Shown: piece by piece, positions 37,579-49,222 of the stretch
Numbering within the stretch: the first letter of the stretch is position 1
Layout of the letters: every line of letters starts with the position of its first letter
Assembly: GCF_029407905.1 (NCBI RefSeq)
Contig: NW_026577882.1
Location: 3,782,001-3,846,000, forward strand
From: Bubalus kerabau
Lineage: Eukaryota; Chordata; Mammalia; Artiodactyla; Bovidae
Direction: 5' to 3'
Length of the DNA stretch: 64,000 bases
Translations under genes and position numbers: made by a program
Notes under the pieces: model-generated
Told to the model about the DNA's origin: nothing
Database searches by the model: none
What the model saw: the letters and a program-made list of their open reading frames with translations, nothing else

Positions 37579-38983
37579 GCGGTGCCGGGACCCTCGGTGT
37601 GCCCCTCGGGGGAACCCGGCGTGTCGGGGGACTTTTGGGGGTCGCAGGAAGGCTGTCAGGGACCGTTTCGCCCTTCAGGGCGGAACAGGGGACTTCCCTT
37701 GAGCCGCTGTCGCGGGCAAGGGCCTCATCTTGCCAAGAGGTGGGAACCACGTGGTTTTTCTCGAGTTGCGGCGGCATTCTCGAGTTACGAAGGGGATCTC
37801 AGCCTTCCCCTTGGGTTGGCCCTGGGAAGCCCAATCTTCCCCTAGGGTGGCGAGGGAAAGCTGGGGGTTGCGCTCGAGTCACTGCAGGGACGAAGAGACC
37901 TCACCTAGGCGTTTGTCCCGGACCTAATATTCCTCTCCAGGGAAGGCAGGGATCTCGGGGTTGCATTCCAGGCTCCCCCGGGGAGTCAGGCCTCATCTCG
38001 AGGGGAAGCCAAGGACTCCGCTCTCCTCTCGAGTCGCGACGCGGGTCTCTTGGAGCCCCCTGAGCGGCCTCAAGGGAGTCCAGCCTCCTCTTCCGTTTGG
38101 AGAGAGGACCCGGGATTGCTCTCCAGGCCATGCAGTAAAAGAAGGCCCTCAGCTCGCGAGGATGGGGGAGTCTCAGGGGTTTCCTCGAGCTGAGGCGCCC
38201 GTGGGGGTTTTCTCCCGAGGCACGACGAGGATCTCAGGGAGCCTCTCGTGCGGTTCCAGGGAAGTCAGGTCTCCATGCGCGTGGCGAGGGGGAGCGAGTC
38301 ATGGTTCTCGAGTTACGGGAGGGGATTAGGGCCTCGAGACGCGTTGAAGAAGGACTCTCGTGGTCTTTCTCGGGAGGCGGCAGGAAACCCTCGTTTCCCT
38401 CGCCTTCTGTCGGGGACCTTAGGGAACTTCCCAGGGTGCCTCTGAGAGGCGAGGGATCCTGTGGAGGTGGCGGGGCCCCTCGGGACTCCGCTGGGTCTGG
38501 CACAACGGAAGAGGGCCTCACCTCGAGGGGAGGCAGGAACCTCAGGCTTCCTCTCCGTTTCGGACTCCGACCGCAGGGTCCCTGCAGAGTTGGGACAGGA
38601 GAGTCAGGCCTCGTCTTGTCTGAGGAAGGGAACCCCGCGGGCCTCTCGAGTTGCTCAGGGGGTCTCAGGCCCCTCGTCGAGCTGTGTGTGGAACCCGCGG
38701 GTCTTTGCTGACGAAGCACGGGGGTGGCAGTGCCCCTTCGTGTTGTGCCTTCACCCACAGGGTTGCCTTCAAAGAGGGATCCGGGCCTTGGGTCCTTCTC
38801 AAGAGCGGACTGGGGAATCGGGGGCGTTCGGCATGTGGCCCCACCCACGTGGCTCGTCTCGAATTTCCTCGTGAGACCGGCCTCATCCTGAGGTGCGCCG
38901 GGAAGGCCGGGAACCCCTTCCAGACCACGCAGGGGAATCGCCTCTCCTGTCGCGATCAGGAGGGGAGAAGGGGCTCAGAGGAA
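37579..38983. repeat. Satellite I monomer, post-HOR block, no. 18
   Basis: 1,405 bp, CpG-rich, with more private substitutions than monomers 14-17 (for example GAGCCGCTGTCG at ~37,700 and CTGAGGCGCC at ~38,190). Confidence 0.83.
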
Positions 38984-40388
38984 GCGGTTGCGGGACCCTC
39001 GGTGTTCCCCTCGAGGGAACCCGGCGTGTCAGGGAACTTTTGGGGGTCGCATGAAGGCTGGCAGGATCCTTTCCGCCCTTCAGGGCGGAAGAGGGGACTT
39101 CCCTTGAGACGCCGTCGCGGGCCAGGTTCTCATCTTGCCAAGAGTTGGGAACCACGTGGTTTTTCTCGAGTTGCGGCGGGATTCTCAAGTTACAATGGGG
39201 ATCTCAGCCTTCCTCTTGGGTTGGCCCTGGGAAGCCCAATCTTCCTCTCGAGTTGCAAGGGAAATCTGGGGATTGCGCTCCAGTCACTGCAGGGCCGAAG
39301 AGACCTCACCTAGGCGTGTGTCCAGGACCTACTATTCCTCTCCAGGGAAAGCAGGCATCTCGGGGTTGCATTCCAGGCTCCCCCGGGGAGTCAGACCTCG
39401 TCTCGAGGGGAAGCCAAGGACTCCGCTCTCCTCTCGAGTCGCGACAAGGATCTGTTGGAGCCCCCTGAGCGGCCTCAACGGAGTCCAGCCTGCTCTTCAG
39501 TTTGGGGAGAGGACTCGTGATTGGTCTCCAGGCCATGCAGGAATATAAGGCCCTCATCTCGCGATGACCGGGGTGTCTCATGTGTTTCCTCGAGCTGCCG
39601 CGGCAGTGTGGGTTTCCTCACGAGGTACGATGAGGATCTCAGGGAGCCTCTCGTGCAGTGCCAGGTTAGTCAGGTCTCCATGCGCGTGAAGAGGGGGCGC
39701 GTGTCATGGCTCTCGAGTCATGGTAGGGGAATCGCGACTCAACACATTTTGAAGCACTCTCGAGGTCTTTCTCGAGTCATGGCAGAAAACCCAGGGTTCC
39801 CTCGACTTGTGCCTGTGACCTCAGGGAGCTTCTCATTGTGCCTCTGAGAACTCAGGGATACTGTGGAGTTGGTAGGGGCCTCTCGGGACTCCACTGGGTG
39901 TGGTGCAATGGAAGAGGGCCTCATCTCGAGTGGACGCAGGAACCTCAGGCTTCCTCTCCGTTTCTGACTCGGATCCCATGGTCCCTGCAGAGTAGGGACA
40001 AGAGAGTCACACCTAGTCTTCTGTTGAGGAATGGACCTTCGTTTGCCTTTCGAGTTGTTTACAGGGTGACAGGCCACTTGTCGAAATGTCTGTGGGACCT
40101 GCGGGTTTTTCTGGAGGATGCACGCGGGTGTCAGTGCCCCTTCGTGTTGTGCCTTCATCCACAGGTTTTCCTTCAAAGAGGTGTGCTGGCATCGGGTTCT
40201 TTTCAAGAGTGGACCGTGAAATTGGGGTCTTTCGGCATGTGGCACCACCCACGAGGCTACGTCTCGAACTTCCTCATGAGACCGGCCTCATCCTGAGGTG
40301 CGCCCGGAAGGTCGGGAACCCCTTGCAGACAGAGAAGGGGAGTCGACCCTCCTGTCGCAATCAGGAGAGGAGAAGGGGCTCAGATGAA
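38984..40388. repeat. Satellite I monomer, post-HOR block, no. 19
   Basis: 1,405 bp. CpG-rich on the left, CpG-depleted from ~39,580 on. The change of type marks the approach to the array edge. Confidence 0.83.
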
Positions 40389-40875
40389 GTGGTGCCGGGA
40401 ACCTCGGTGTTCCCCTTGAGTGAGTCTGGTATGTCGCGGAACTTTTGGGGTCGCATCAAGGGTGCCAAGTACCGTTTCGCACTTCAGGATGGAACGTGGG
40501 ACTTCTCTTGAGATGCTGTAGCGGACAAAGGGCCTCATCTTGCGATGACGAGGGAAGCACGTGGATTTTCTCGAGTTTCGGTGGGATTCTCGAGTTACGA
40601 CGGGGAATTCAGGCTTCCTCTTGTGTTGGCCCAGGAAGTCTAATCTTCCATTCGAGTTGCCAGGGAGAGCTGTGGATTGGGCTCCATTCACTGAAGGGCA
40701 AACTAGACCTCATCTAGGCTTGTATCCAGGACTTAATGTTCCTCTCCATAGGCGACAGGGATTTGGGGTTGCATTCCATACTCACCCGGGGAGTCAGGCC
40801 TCATCTCGAGGGGAAGCAAAGGACTCCACTCTCTTCTCGAGCCGCGACAGGTATCTCTTGGAGCCCACTGAGTGG
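40389..40875. repeat. Truncated satellite I monomer at array edge
   Basis: Only the first ~487 bp of a monomer are present. Homology stops after GAGCCCACTGAGTGG; the next bases, TCTTTGCTCTGTAGG, belong to the following satellite. Confidence 0.85.
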
Positions 40876-41072
40876 TCTTTGCTCTGTAGGAGAGCTCTAG
40901 TGTACATAAGCCTGTACATAAGTGAACACAGACATTCTGTGTGCATGTTGCTGCGTACCCAAAATAGGGCCACAAGGAGCCTCATGCTCTCCATGCAGCG
41001 CGGAAGCTGTGCAGCCACGCAGCAGCTGAAGAATCCAACCAATTGCTCTTTTCTTACCTCTGACAGAGCTCG
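40876..41072. repeat. Partial second-satellite monomer at left edge
   Basis: Starts within the TCTTTGCTCTGTAGGAGAGC block and runs to the first anchor at 41,073. More diverged than interior monomers. Confidence 0.75.
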
Positions 41073-41770
41073 CATTGCCGTAGCCCTTGGCAGTTTGGAA
41101 ACACTGGACCCTAACCCCTCTCAAAGTAGGCCTGGGTTCTAGTTCGAATAGAAAGTCAATAGCGGAGCTGAGGACAGGAACGCGGCAGTCATTTATCACA
41201 CGCTCCTGCAGCCTGCTACTACAGGGACACTAACGCTAGAAGCTAGGAATGTCTTTGCAAGGTGCGCAAAGGACAAGGGAGAACCTCGACCCTGACTCTA
41301 GTATTTCAGCCCCCTGAGCAGATCTGAGGTTCTCCCGCTGTAGAAGCTAACCCATTCCTTTCAAATACAGGCTTCCTAACACAGGGCCAGTTGGCTGCTT
41401 GCTCTTCCACGAAGCAGGCTTCCTTAACTTGCAAACTGCGAATTCCGCTTAACAGCCTGGAGGAAAAATCGCTTCTTGGAAGATTTTTTTCAGAGGCTGT
41501 ATCCCCGGAGCTGGGGCCAAGCTAGGGGACCCATACTGGCAAGGGAAGGCAAAACCACATCCAATGTCTTTGCTCTGGAGGACAGCTTTGGTGAGCCTAA
41601 GTCTTTCAGGAATATTTCTGGCTCCAACAGAGTCAAATTCTGTGTGTGAAGCTGCACAGCCAAAATAGGGGAACAGAGAGCCTGATTCTCTCTGTGTAGC
41701 TTTGAAGCTGTCATTCAAACAACAGCTTGAGAATCCATACAATGCTCTCCCTTACTGCTAAGAGAATTCT
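41073..41770. repeat. Second-satellite monomer A1 (698 bp)
   Basis: Type A by presence of the ~160-bp segment (GAAGCTAACCCATTCC near 41,344). Diverged edge copy; its anchor reads CATTGCCGTAG. Confidence 0.75.
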
Positions 41771-42304
41771 CATTGCTGTCGTCCTTGACAGTTTGTAGAA
41801 ATCCGCACCCTAACCCTTCTCCAAGTAGGCCTGGGTCCTAGCTCGGAACAACAGGCAACGGCGGAGCTGAGGCCAGTAAGGCACAAGTGAGGTCTCACAC
41901 ACTCTTGCAGCCTGATCGTCCAGGAGCAGTAAGGCCTCTTTTTCCCTGCAGGAGGCTCGCTTGCCTTGCCTCCTGTGAACTGCATTTCCCAGCCTGGGCG
42001 CAAAGCTGTTCCTGGAGATTTTTTCTCAGGGGCTGTTTCCCTGGAGCTGGGTCGGACCTCGGGGGCCCAACTCACAGGGGAAGACAAAACCACATGGACA
42101 GGTCTATGCTCTGTAGGAGAGCTCTAGTGAACCTCATCTCTCAGGAACATTCTTGGCTTCTACAGAGACACCTCTGTGCATGAAGCTACACACCCAACAT
42201 AGTGGCAAAGGGAGTCTGATTCTCTCCGTGGGTGCTGATGCTTTGTGGCAAAGCACCTGCTAAGAATCCATCCGCATAGGCTTCCCTCACCTTGACAGAG
42301 GTCT
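41771..42304. repeat. Second-satellite monomer B1 (534 bp)
   Basis: Type B. Passes directly from CAGGAGCAGTAAGGCC to GCAGGAGGCTCGC without the 160-bp segment. Confidence 0.77.
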
Positions 42305-42999
42305 CATTGCTGTAGTCCTTGGCAGTTTGGAAAGAAGCAGACCCTTACCCTTCACCAAGTAGGCCCTTGTCCTTGTTTGAATGGAAAGGCAGTAGCTGAG
42401 CTGAGGCCAGTAAGGCGCCAGTCAAGTCTGACATATTCCCGATGCCTGCTCCTTCATGGAAAATAACGTTAGAATCTGGGAATGTCTTTGCAAGGCTGGC
42501 AAAGGGCAGTCAGGAACCTCGACCCTGCCTCTGGAATTTCTATCTTCTCAGCACATCCGGAGGTCTCGGTCAGGAGAAACTAACCCATTCCTTGCAAATA
42601 TAGGCTTCCAAACACAGGCCGGTTGGCTGTCTCTTCTTGCCGAAGGAAGCTTGCTTATCCCACCTCCTGCGAACTCCGCTTCCCAGCCTGGGGGATAAGA
42701 GGTTCTTGGAGATCTTTTCTCAGAGGCTGTTTCCACGGAGCAGGGGCCGATCCCGGAGACCCACACGCACAGGGGAAGGGAAAACCGCATGGATAAGTCT
42801 TTGCTCTCTAGGAGTGCTCTAGTGAACCTCACTCTATGGGGAATGTTCTTGGCTCCAACGGGGACATCTCTGTGTGGGAAGCTGCATTGCCAACATAGAG
42901 ACACAGAGACCTGATTCTCTCTGTGCAGCTTTGACGCTGTCGTTCAAACAACAAATTGAGAATCCACACAATGCTCTCCCTTACCACTGAGAGAGTTAT
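42305..42999. repeat. Second-satellite monomer A2 (695 bp)
   Basis: Type A, with TCATGGAAAATAACG near 42,453 and TCTGGGAATGTC near 42,474. Confidence 0.77.
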
Positions 43000-43355
43000 C
43001 ATTGCTGTAGCCCTTCGCAGTTTCTGGAAATCGGCACACAAACACTTCTCCAAGTAGGCCTGGGTTCAAGTTCAGATGAACATGCAATAGCGGAGCTGAG
43101 GCCAGTAAGGCACCAGTCAGGTGTCACACACTCTGGCAGCCTGCTCCTCCAGGGACAGTAAGGCCTCTATTTCCCTTCAGGAGGCTCGCTTGCCTTACTT
43201 CCTGTGAACAGCGTTTCCCAGCCTGGGCGGAAAGCAGTTCCTGGAGATCTTTTCTCAGGGGCTGTTTCCCCGGAGTTGGGGCGGACCTCGGGGACCCAAC
43301 TCACAGGGGAAGGCAAAACCAAATGGACAGGTCTATGCTCTGTAGGAGATCTCTA

Positions 43356-43361
43356 GTGAAC
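43356..43361. repeat. Target site duplication, left (GTGAAC)
   Basis: Six bases immediately before the LTR terminal TG; matched by 44,660-44,665. Confidence 0.85.
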
Positions 43362-43767
43362 TGCCGGGGTCCAGCCCCAGCTGATCCAGGGTATTCGAAG
43401 CAGAGACGGCGTAGGCGAGGGTCAGGGAACAACTGCTTAATTAAACGTTAATTAAGGATATAAAGAGTAATAAAATGAGGATAGCTCAGTAGGAAAATTC
43501 AGTGGAGAAAAGAGGCTGAGTAGCTTGGTTTACGCGGGGGACCAATAAAACTTCAAGACAAGAAGCTTGCACCACTTACGTAGGCCGCAGGCTTCCTTCC
43601 ATTCTCCCGAAGAAGAGGAGACACTGAGGCCTCCCCGGTCGGATCTTAGAAGCCCAGGCAAAATTAGTAAGCTTGGTGGGTTCCGCGCTCCAGATGGAGA
43701 CTCAACCAGAGTGAGAGAGAGAGAGAGACATGGGGATACCAGTATTTCGAGAAACTGATCCCAATTC

Positions 43768-43773
43768 TTTATT
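43768..43773 (-). terminator. Poly(A) signal of the solo LTR
   Basis: AATAAA on the minus strand, 13 bp downstream of the TATA box. Such a close TATA-poly(A) arrangement is seen in LTRs with a short R region. Confidence 0.5.
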
Positions 43774-43786
43774 TTCCATGGTCTAC

Positions 43787-43793
43787 TTTTATA
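43787..43793 (-). promoter_or_regulatory. TATA box of the solo LTR
   Basis: TATAAAA on the minus strand, at the U3/R region predicted by the LTR orientation. Capacity to drive transcription is inferred only. Confidence 0.55.
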
Positions 43794-44659
43794 CACTGAG
43801 ATGTTATGCAAAAGTCACGTGGGGTCAGCAGTCCTGACTTTTATCAAAGTTAGGTGCTTCATACAAAAGTATACAGAGGTCTTAGGGGTGTTACATCATC
43901 TTCTGGCCGGGGGGCCTGCTGACAATTTATGACCCTCTCCTTGTGACAGCGGTCAGTCAACCAGGACACTTATTTCTCCAGGGGTGATTATTCTTAAAAC
44001 AGACGCCACCCAAATAAAGTTACATTCCTATAGGGTGAGGGTGTAGTGGGTTTTAGTTAAGGAAAGAATTTACTTAGCCTAAGGTCTAACGTGATTTATA
44101 TCAAAGGTTAATACTTATTTCTTCTATATATTCATTAATGTGTATAAGGGCAGGGGATGTGGAGACTTAGCAGTAAACATCAGCTCAACAAATGAAAAAC
44201 CCTTCACCAATATGATTTCTAATCAGCCCATTATACTTATACTAATAATTTTCTAACTTTTCTAAGGAACCTGTTTTTAGAAGGTTTAAAGCATCTCGTG
44301 CCTCTCATGGTTGGGAGGCTGTGAGCAATCACATGTGGCCGGACAAGCCTGTCAGGCAGGCTAGAGAACCTTCAGAGGAGTTTGTAGGTTAAAACACTCT
44401 TGTCACACCCAGGGGTTTTTATCAACTGGAGCTCTAGGTTAACTCCTTCTCCGAAAGAGGTGGTGGGGGACAGCCCCCCGTAAAGTCAGAGGTGTAGGTG
44501 AGAGCACAAAGTAGTAAGGTAGGCAGGCTCTGGTTATGGGGGTAGATGCTCGAGGATTTCCAGGGGGACTCCTGAGGCTCGATCCCGCCTTTGTGTATGT
44601 CGAGCCTCCTTCCTCATGACCTTTGCCATGGGCGGAGTGCCTCACTCTGGCCCCCAACA

Positions 44660-44665
44660 GTGAAC
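44660..44665. repeat. Target site duplication, right (GTGAAC)
   Basis: Identical to 43,356-43,361 and continuous with satellite sequence CTC. Confidence 0.85.
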
Positions 44666-44839
44666 CTCCTCTCTCAGGAACATTTTTGGCTCCTATCGAG
44701 ACACCTCTGTGTGTGTAGCTACACACACAACGTAGGGGCAAAGGGAGCCAGATTCTTTCCGTGGGGTGCTGATGCTTTGTGGCAAAGCAACTGCTTGAAA
44801 ATCCATCAGCTTACGCTTCCCTCGCCTTGACAGAGGTCT

Positions 44840-45534
44840 CATTGCTGTAGCCCTTGGCAGTTTGGAAAGAAGAGGACCCTTACCTCTCATAAAGTGGGCC
44901 CTTGTCCTAGTTTGAAAGGAAAGGCAAGAGCTGAGCTGAGGCCAATAAGGCGCCAGTCAAGTCTGACATATTCCCGAAGCCTGCTCCTTCATGGAAAATA
45001 ACGCTGTAATCTAGGAATGTCTCTGCAAGGCTGGCAAAGGGCAGTCAGGAGCCTGCACCCTGCCTCTGGAATTACCGACTTCTGAACAGATCTGGAGGTC
45101 TCCCTTAGGGGAAGCTAACCCATTCTTCCAAATAGAGGCTTCCAAACGCAGGCCGCTTGGCTGCCTCTTGCTCTCTGAAGGAGGCCTGCTTTTCCCGCCT
45201 CCTATGAATCCCACATCCCAGCCTCTGGGAAAAGCGGATCTTGAAGATCTTTTCTCAGGGGTTGTTTCCACGGAGCTGGGGCTAAGCCTGGAGACCCAAA
45301 CTAACAGGGGAAGAAAAACCACATGTACAAGTCTTTGCTCTCTAGGAGAGCTCTAGTGAACTTCACTCTGTCACGAACATTCTTGATTCATATGGAGACA
45401 CCCCTGTGTGCGAAGCTGCGTACCCAACATGGGGGCACAGACAGCCTGATTCTCTCTGTGTAGCTTTAAAGATGTCGTTCAAAAAACACCTTGAAAATCC
45501 ATACAATGCTCTTCCTTACCCGTGACAGAGTTCT
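44840..45534. repeat. Second-satellite monomer A3 (695 bp)
   Basis: Type A. Closely resembles A6 (48,531); both carry TTCCAAACGCAGGCCGC. Confidence 0.77.
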
Positions 45535-46069
45535 CATTGCTGTAGCCCTTGGCAGTTTTTAGAAATCCGCACCCAAACCCTTCTCCAAGTAGTCCTGGGT
45601 CCTAGTTCGGAGGAACATGCAATGGCGGAGCTGAGGCCAGTAAGGCACCAGTCAGGTCTCACACACTCTGCAGCCTGATCGTCCAGGGACAGTAAGCCCT
45701 CTTTTTCCCTGCAGGAGGCTCACTTGACTTCCCTCCTGTGAGCTGCATTTCCCAGCCTGGGGGAAAAGAGGTCCCTGGAGATCTTTTCTCAGGGGCTCCT
45801 TCACCGGAGCTGGGGAGGACCTCGAGGACCCAACTCACAGGGGAAGGCAAAAGCATATGGACAGGTCTATGCTCTGTAGGAGAGCTCTAGTGAACCTCAT
45901 CTCTCAGGAACATTCTGGCCTCCTATAGAGACACCTCTGTATGTGAAGCTACACACCCAACATAGGGGCAAATGGAGCCTGATTCTCCCCGTGGGGTGCT
46001 GATGCTTTGTGGCAAAGCACCTGCTTGATGATCCATCCACTTAGGCTTCCCTCGCCTTGACAGAGGTCC
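45535..46069. repeat. Second-satellite monomer B3 (535 bp)
   Basis: Type B, with TTTTTAGAAATCCGC after the anchor. Confidence 0.77.
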
Positions 46070-46764
46070 CATTGCTGTAGCCCTTGGCAGTTTGGAAAGA
46101 AGAAGACCCTTACCCTTCATAAAGTAGGCCTTTGTCCTAGTTTGAATGGAAAGGTAATAGCTGAGCTGAGGCCAATAAGGTGCCTGCCAAGTCTGACATA
46201 CTCCCGTAGCCTTCACCTTCATGGAAAATAACTCTAGAATCTGGGAATGTCTTTGCAAGGCTGGCAAAGGGCAGTCAGGAACCAGCACCCTGCCTCTGGA
46301 ATTACCGACTTCTGAGCAGATCTGGAGGTCTCCTTTAGGAGAAGCTAACCCATTCTTTCCAAATAGAGGCTTCCAAACAGGCCAGTTGGCTGCCTTTTCG
46401 CGCCCGAAGGAGGCCTGCTTTTCTCGCATCCTATGAAGCCCTGTTCCCAGCCTCTGGGAAAAGCGGATCTTGAAGATATTTTCTCAGGGGTTGTTTCCAT
46501 GGAGCTGGGGCCGAGACCAGAGACCCAATCACACAGGGGAAGGAAAACCACATGGACAAGTCTTTGCTCTCCAGGAGACCTCTAAGTGAAACTTACTGTG
46601 TCAGGAACGTTCTTGACTCCTATGGAGACACCCCTGTGTGTGAAGCTGTGTACCCAACAAGGGGGCACACAGGGCCTGATTCTCTCTTTGCAGCTTTGAA
46701 GCTGTCGTTCAAACAACAGCTTGAGAATCCATACAATGCTCTCCCTTACCTCTGAGAGATTTCT
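46070..46764. repeat. Second-satellite monomer A4 (695 bp)
   Basis: Type A; shares GAACCAGCACCC with A7 (50,290). Confidence 0.77.
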
Positions 46765-47299
46765 CATTGCTGTAGGCTTTGGCAGTTTTTACAAATCCGC
46801 ACCCAAACCCTTCTCCAAGTAGGCCTGGGTCCTGGTTTGGATGGCCATGCAATGGCGGAGCTGAGGTCAGTAAGGCACCAGTCAGGTGTCACACACTCTG
46901 GCAGCGTGCTCCTCCAGGGACAGTAAGGCCTATTTTTCCCTGCAGGAGGCTCGCTTGCCTTGCCTCCTGTGAACTGCGTTTCCCAGCCTGGGCAAAAAGC
47001 GGTTCCTGGAGATCTTTTCTCAGGGGCTCTATCCCCAGAGCTGGGGTGGACCTCGGGGACCCATCTCACAGGGGAAGGAAAAACCACATGGACAGGCCTA
47101 TGCTCTGTAGGAGACGTCAGTGTGTTTCATCTCTTAGGAACATTCTTGGCTCGTACAGAGACACCTCTGTGTGTAAAGCTACACACCGAACATAGGGGCA
47201 CAGGGAGCCTGATTCTCTCCGTGGGGTGCTGATGCTTTGTGGCAAAGCACCTGTTTGAGAATCCATCTGCTTACGCTTCCCTCGCCTTGACAGAGGTCT
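46765..47299. repeat. Second-satellite monomer B4 (535 bp)
   Basis: Type B, standard length. Confidence 0.77.
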
Positions 47300-47994
47300 C
47301 ATTGCTGTGTCTCTTGGCAGTTGGGAAAGAAGTAGACCCTTACCCTTCACCAAGTAGGCCCTGATCCTAGTTTGAAAGGAAAGGCAATAGCTGAGCTGAG
47401 GCCAGTAAGGCACCCGTCAACTCTGACATATTCCCGATGCCTGCTCCTTCATGGAAAATATTGCTAGAATCTAGGAATGTCTTTGCAAGGCTGGCAAAGG
47501 GCAGTCAGGAACCTCGACCCTGCCTCTGGAATATCTATCTTCTGAGCAGATCTGGAGGTCTCCTTCTGGAGAAGCTAACCCATTCCTTGCAAATAGAGGC
47601 TTCCAAACACAGGCCGGTTGGCTGCCTCTTCTTGCCTGAAGGAGGCTTGCTTTTCCTGCCTCCTATGATCCCTGGTTTCCAGCATGGGGGAAAAGCAGAT
47701 CTTGGAGATCTTTGCTCAGGGGTTGTTTCCACGGAGCTGGGGTTGTGCCCAGAGACCCACACATACAGGGGAAGGCAAAACCACATGAACAAGTCTTTGC
47801 TCTCTAAGAGAGCTCTAGTGAACCTCAGTCTTTGACGAACGTTCTTGCCTCCTATGCGGACACCTCTGTGTGTGAAACTGCGTACCCAACATGGCGGCAA
47901 AGAGCCTGATTCTCTCTGTGCAGGTTTAATGCTGTCGTTCAGAAAACAGCTTGAGAATCCATACAATTCTCGCCCTTACCTCTGAGAGAGTTCT
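47300..47994. repeat. Second-satellite monomer A5 (695 bp)
   Basis: Type A, standard length; closest by eye to A2, with GGAACCTCGACCCTGCC in common. Confidence 0.77.
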
Positions 47995-48530
47995 CATTGC
48001 AGTAGCCCTTGGCAGTTTGTAGAAATCTGCACCTAAACCCTTCTCCAAGTAGGCCTGAGTCCCAGTTCGGAGGAACAAGCAATGGCGGAGCTAAGACCAG
48101 TATGGCACCAGTCAGTTTTCACACACTCTGGCAGCCTGCTCCTCCAGGGACGGTAAGGCTTCTTTTTCTCTGCAGGAGGCTCACTTGCCTTACTTCCTGT
48201 GAACAGCTTTTCCCAGCCTGGGCGAAAAGCGGTTCCTGGAGATCTTTTCTCAGAGGCTGTTTTCTCGGAGCTGGGGTGGACCTCGGGCACCCAACTCACA
48301 GGGGAAGGCGAAACCACATGTACAGGTGAGCACTCTGTAGGAGAGCTCTTGTGAGCCTCATCTCTCAGGAACATTCTTGGCTCCTGTAGAGACACCACTG
48401 TGTGTGAATCTACACACCCAACATAGGGGCAAAGGGAGCCTGATTCTCTCCGTGGGGTGCTGATGCTTGGTGGCAAAGAACCTTACTGATAATCCATCCG
48501 CTTATGCTTCCCTCGCATTTACGGAGGTCT
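47995..48530. repeat. Second-satellite monomer B5 (536 bp)
   Basis: Type B, standard length. Confidence 0.77.
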
Positions 48531-49222
48531 CATTGCTGTAGCCCTCGGCAGTTTGGAAAGAAGAAGACCCTTACCCTTCATAAAGTAGGGCCTTGTCCTA
48601 CTTTGAATGGAAAGGCAATAGCTGAGCTGAGGTCAATAAGGCGCCAGTCAAGTCTGACATATTCCCAAAGCCTGCTTCTTCAGGAAGATAACTGTAGAAT
48701 CTAGGAATGTCTTTGCAAGGTTGGCAAAGGGCAGTCAGGACCCTGCACACTGCCTCTGGAATTACCGACTTCTGAACAGATCTGGAGGTCTCCCTTAGGG
48801 GAAGCTAACCCATTCTTCCAAATAGAGGCTTCCAAACGCAGGCCGCTTGGCTGCCTCTTGCTCTCTGAAGGAGGCCTGCTTTTCCCGCCTCCTATGAACC
48901 CCACATCCCAGCCTCTGGGAAAAGCGGATCTTGAAGATCTTTTCTCAGAGGTTGTTTCCACGGAGCTGGGGCCGAGCCTGGAGCCCCAAACACACAGGGG
49001 AAGAAAAACCACATGGACAAGTCTTTGCTCTCTAGGAGAGCTCTAGTGAACCTCACTCTGTCAGGAACGTTCTTGTTTCCTATGGAGACACCCCTGTCTG
49101 TGAAGCTGTGTACCGAACATGGAGACACAGAGTCTGATTCTCTCTGTGCAGCTTTGAAGCTGTCGTTCAAACAACAGCTTGAAAATCCATACAATGCTCT
49201 TCCTTACCCGTGACACAGTTCT
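48531..49222. repeat. Second-satellite monomer A6 (692 bp)
   Basis: Type A, near-duplicate of A3. Confidence 0.77.

Larger units (their letters stand above)
1..40875. repeat. Satellite I array (bovine 1.715-type, ~1.4-kb monomers)
   Basis: Head-to-tail array of about 29 monomers, all in one orientation. I placed monomer starts at a recurring G(T/C)GGTGCC motif that follows a conserved GATCAGGAGGGGAGAAGG block; spacing is 1,377-1,421 bp except for two longer variants. Within a monomer CTCGAG falls at multiples of ~31 bp: in one monomer it occurs at 10,672, 10,796, 10,827 and 10,983, giving gaps of 124, 31 and 156. Monomer length and 31-bp substructure fit what is known of the bovine 1.715 satellite; the family name is recognition, not a database match. 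No gene interrupts the array. Confidence 0.88.
43362..44659 (-). mobile_element. Solo LTR, bovine class II ERV (ERVK/BTLTR1-like)
   Basis: A 1,298-bp element bounded by TG...CA on the plus strand (TGCCGGGGTCCAGCCCC to GGCCCCCAACA) and flanked by perfect GTGAAC duplications. Read on the minus strand it begins TGTTGGGGGCCAGAGTGAGG, which I recognise as typical of bovine class II ERV LTRs, and has a TATAAAA and an AATAAA in the expected order. A 6-bp target duplication is usual for betaretrovirus-like elements. Both sides pass straight into satellite, so no gag, pro, pol or env is present: this is the product of LTR-LTR recombination. The family name is from memory. Confidence 0.85.
43000..44839. 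repeat. Second-satellite monomer B2, split by a solo LTR
   Basis: Raw length 1,840 bp. Removing the 1,298-bp LTR and one 6-bp target duplication leaves 536 bp, the standard B length. The halves join as CTCTAGTGAACCTC, the normal monomer sequence. Confidence 0.85.

Noticed and set aside
1..40875. CENP-B box in satellite I
   Set aside because: Scanning by eye for TTCG-4-A-2-CGGG on both strands found only near misses such as TTCGCACTTCAAGACGG. A full motif scan would settle it.
1..40875. CRISPR array, because of the regular 31-bp repeats
   Set aside because: The repeats are contiguous and diverged, without unique spacers, and the host is a mammal.
43362..44659. A provirus with genes
   Set aside because: Only one LTR is present, with satellite on both sides of the target duplication. 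There is no internal retroviral region.
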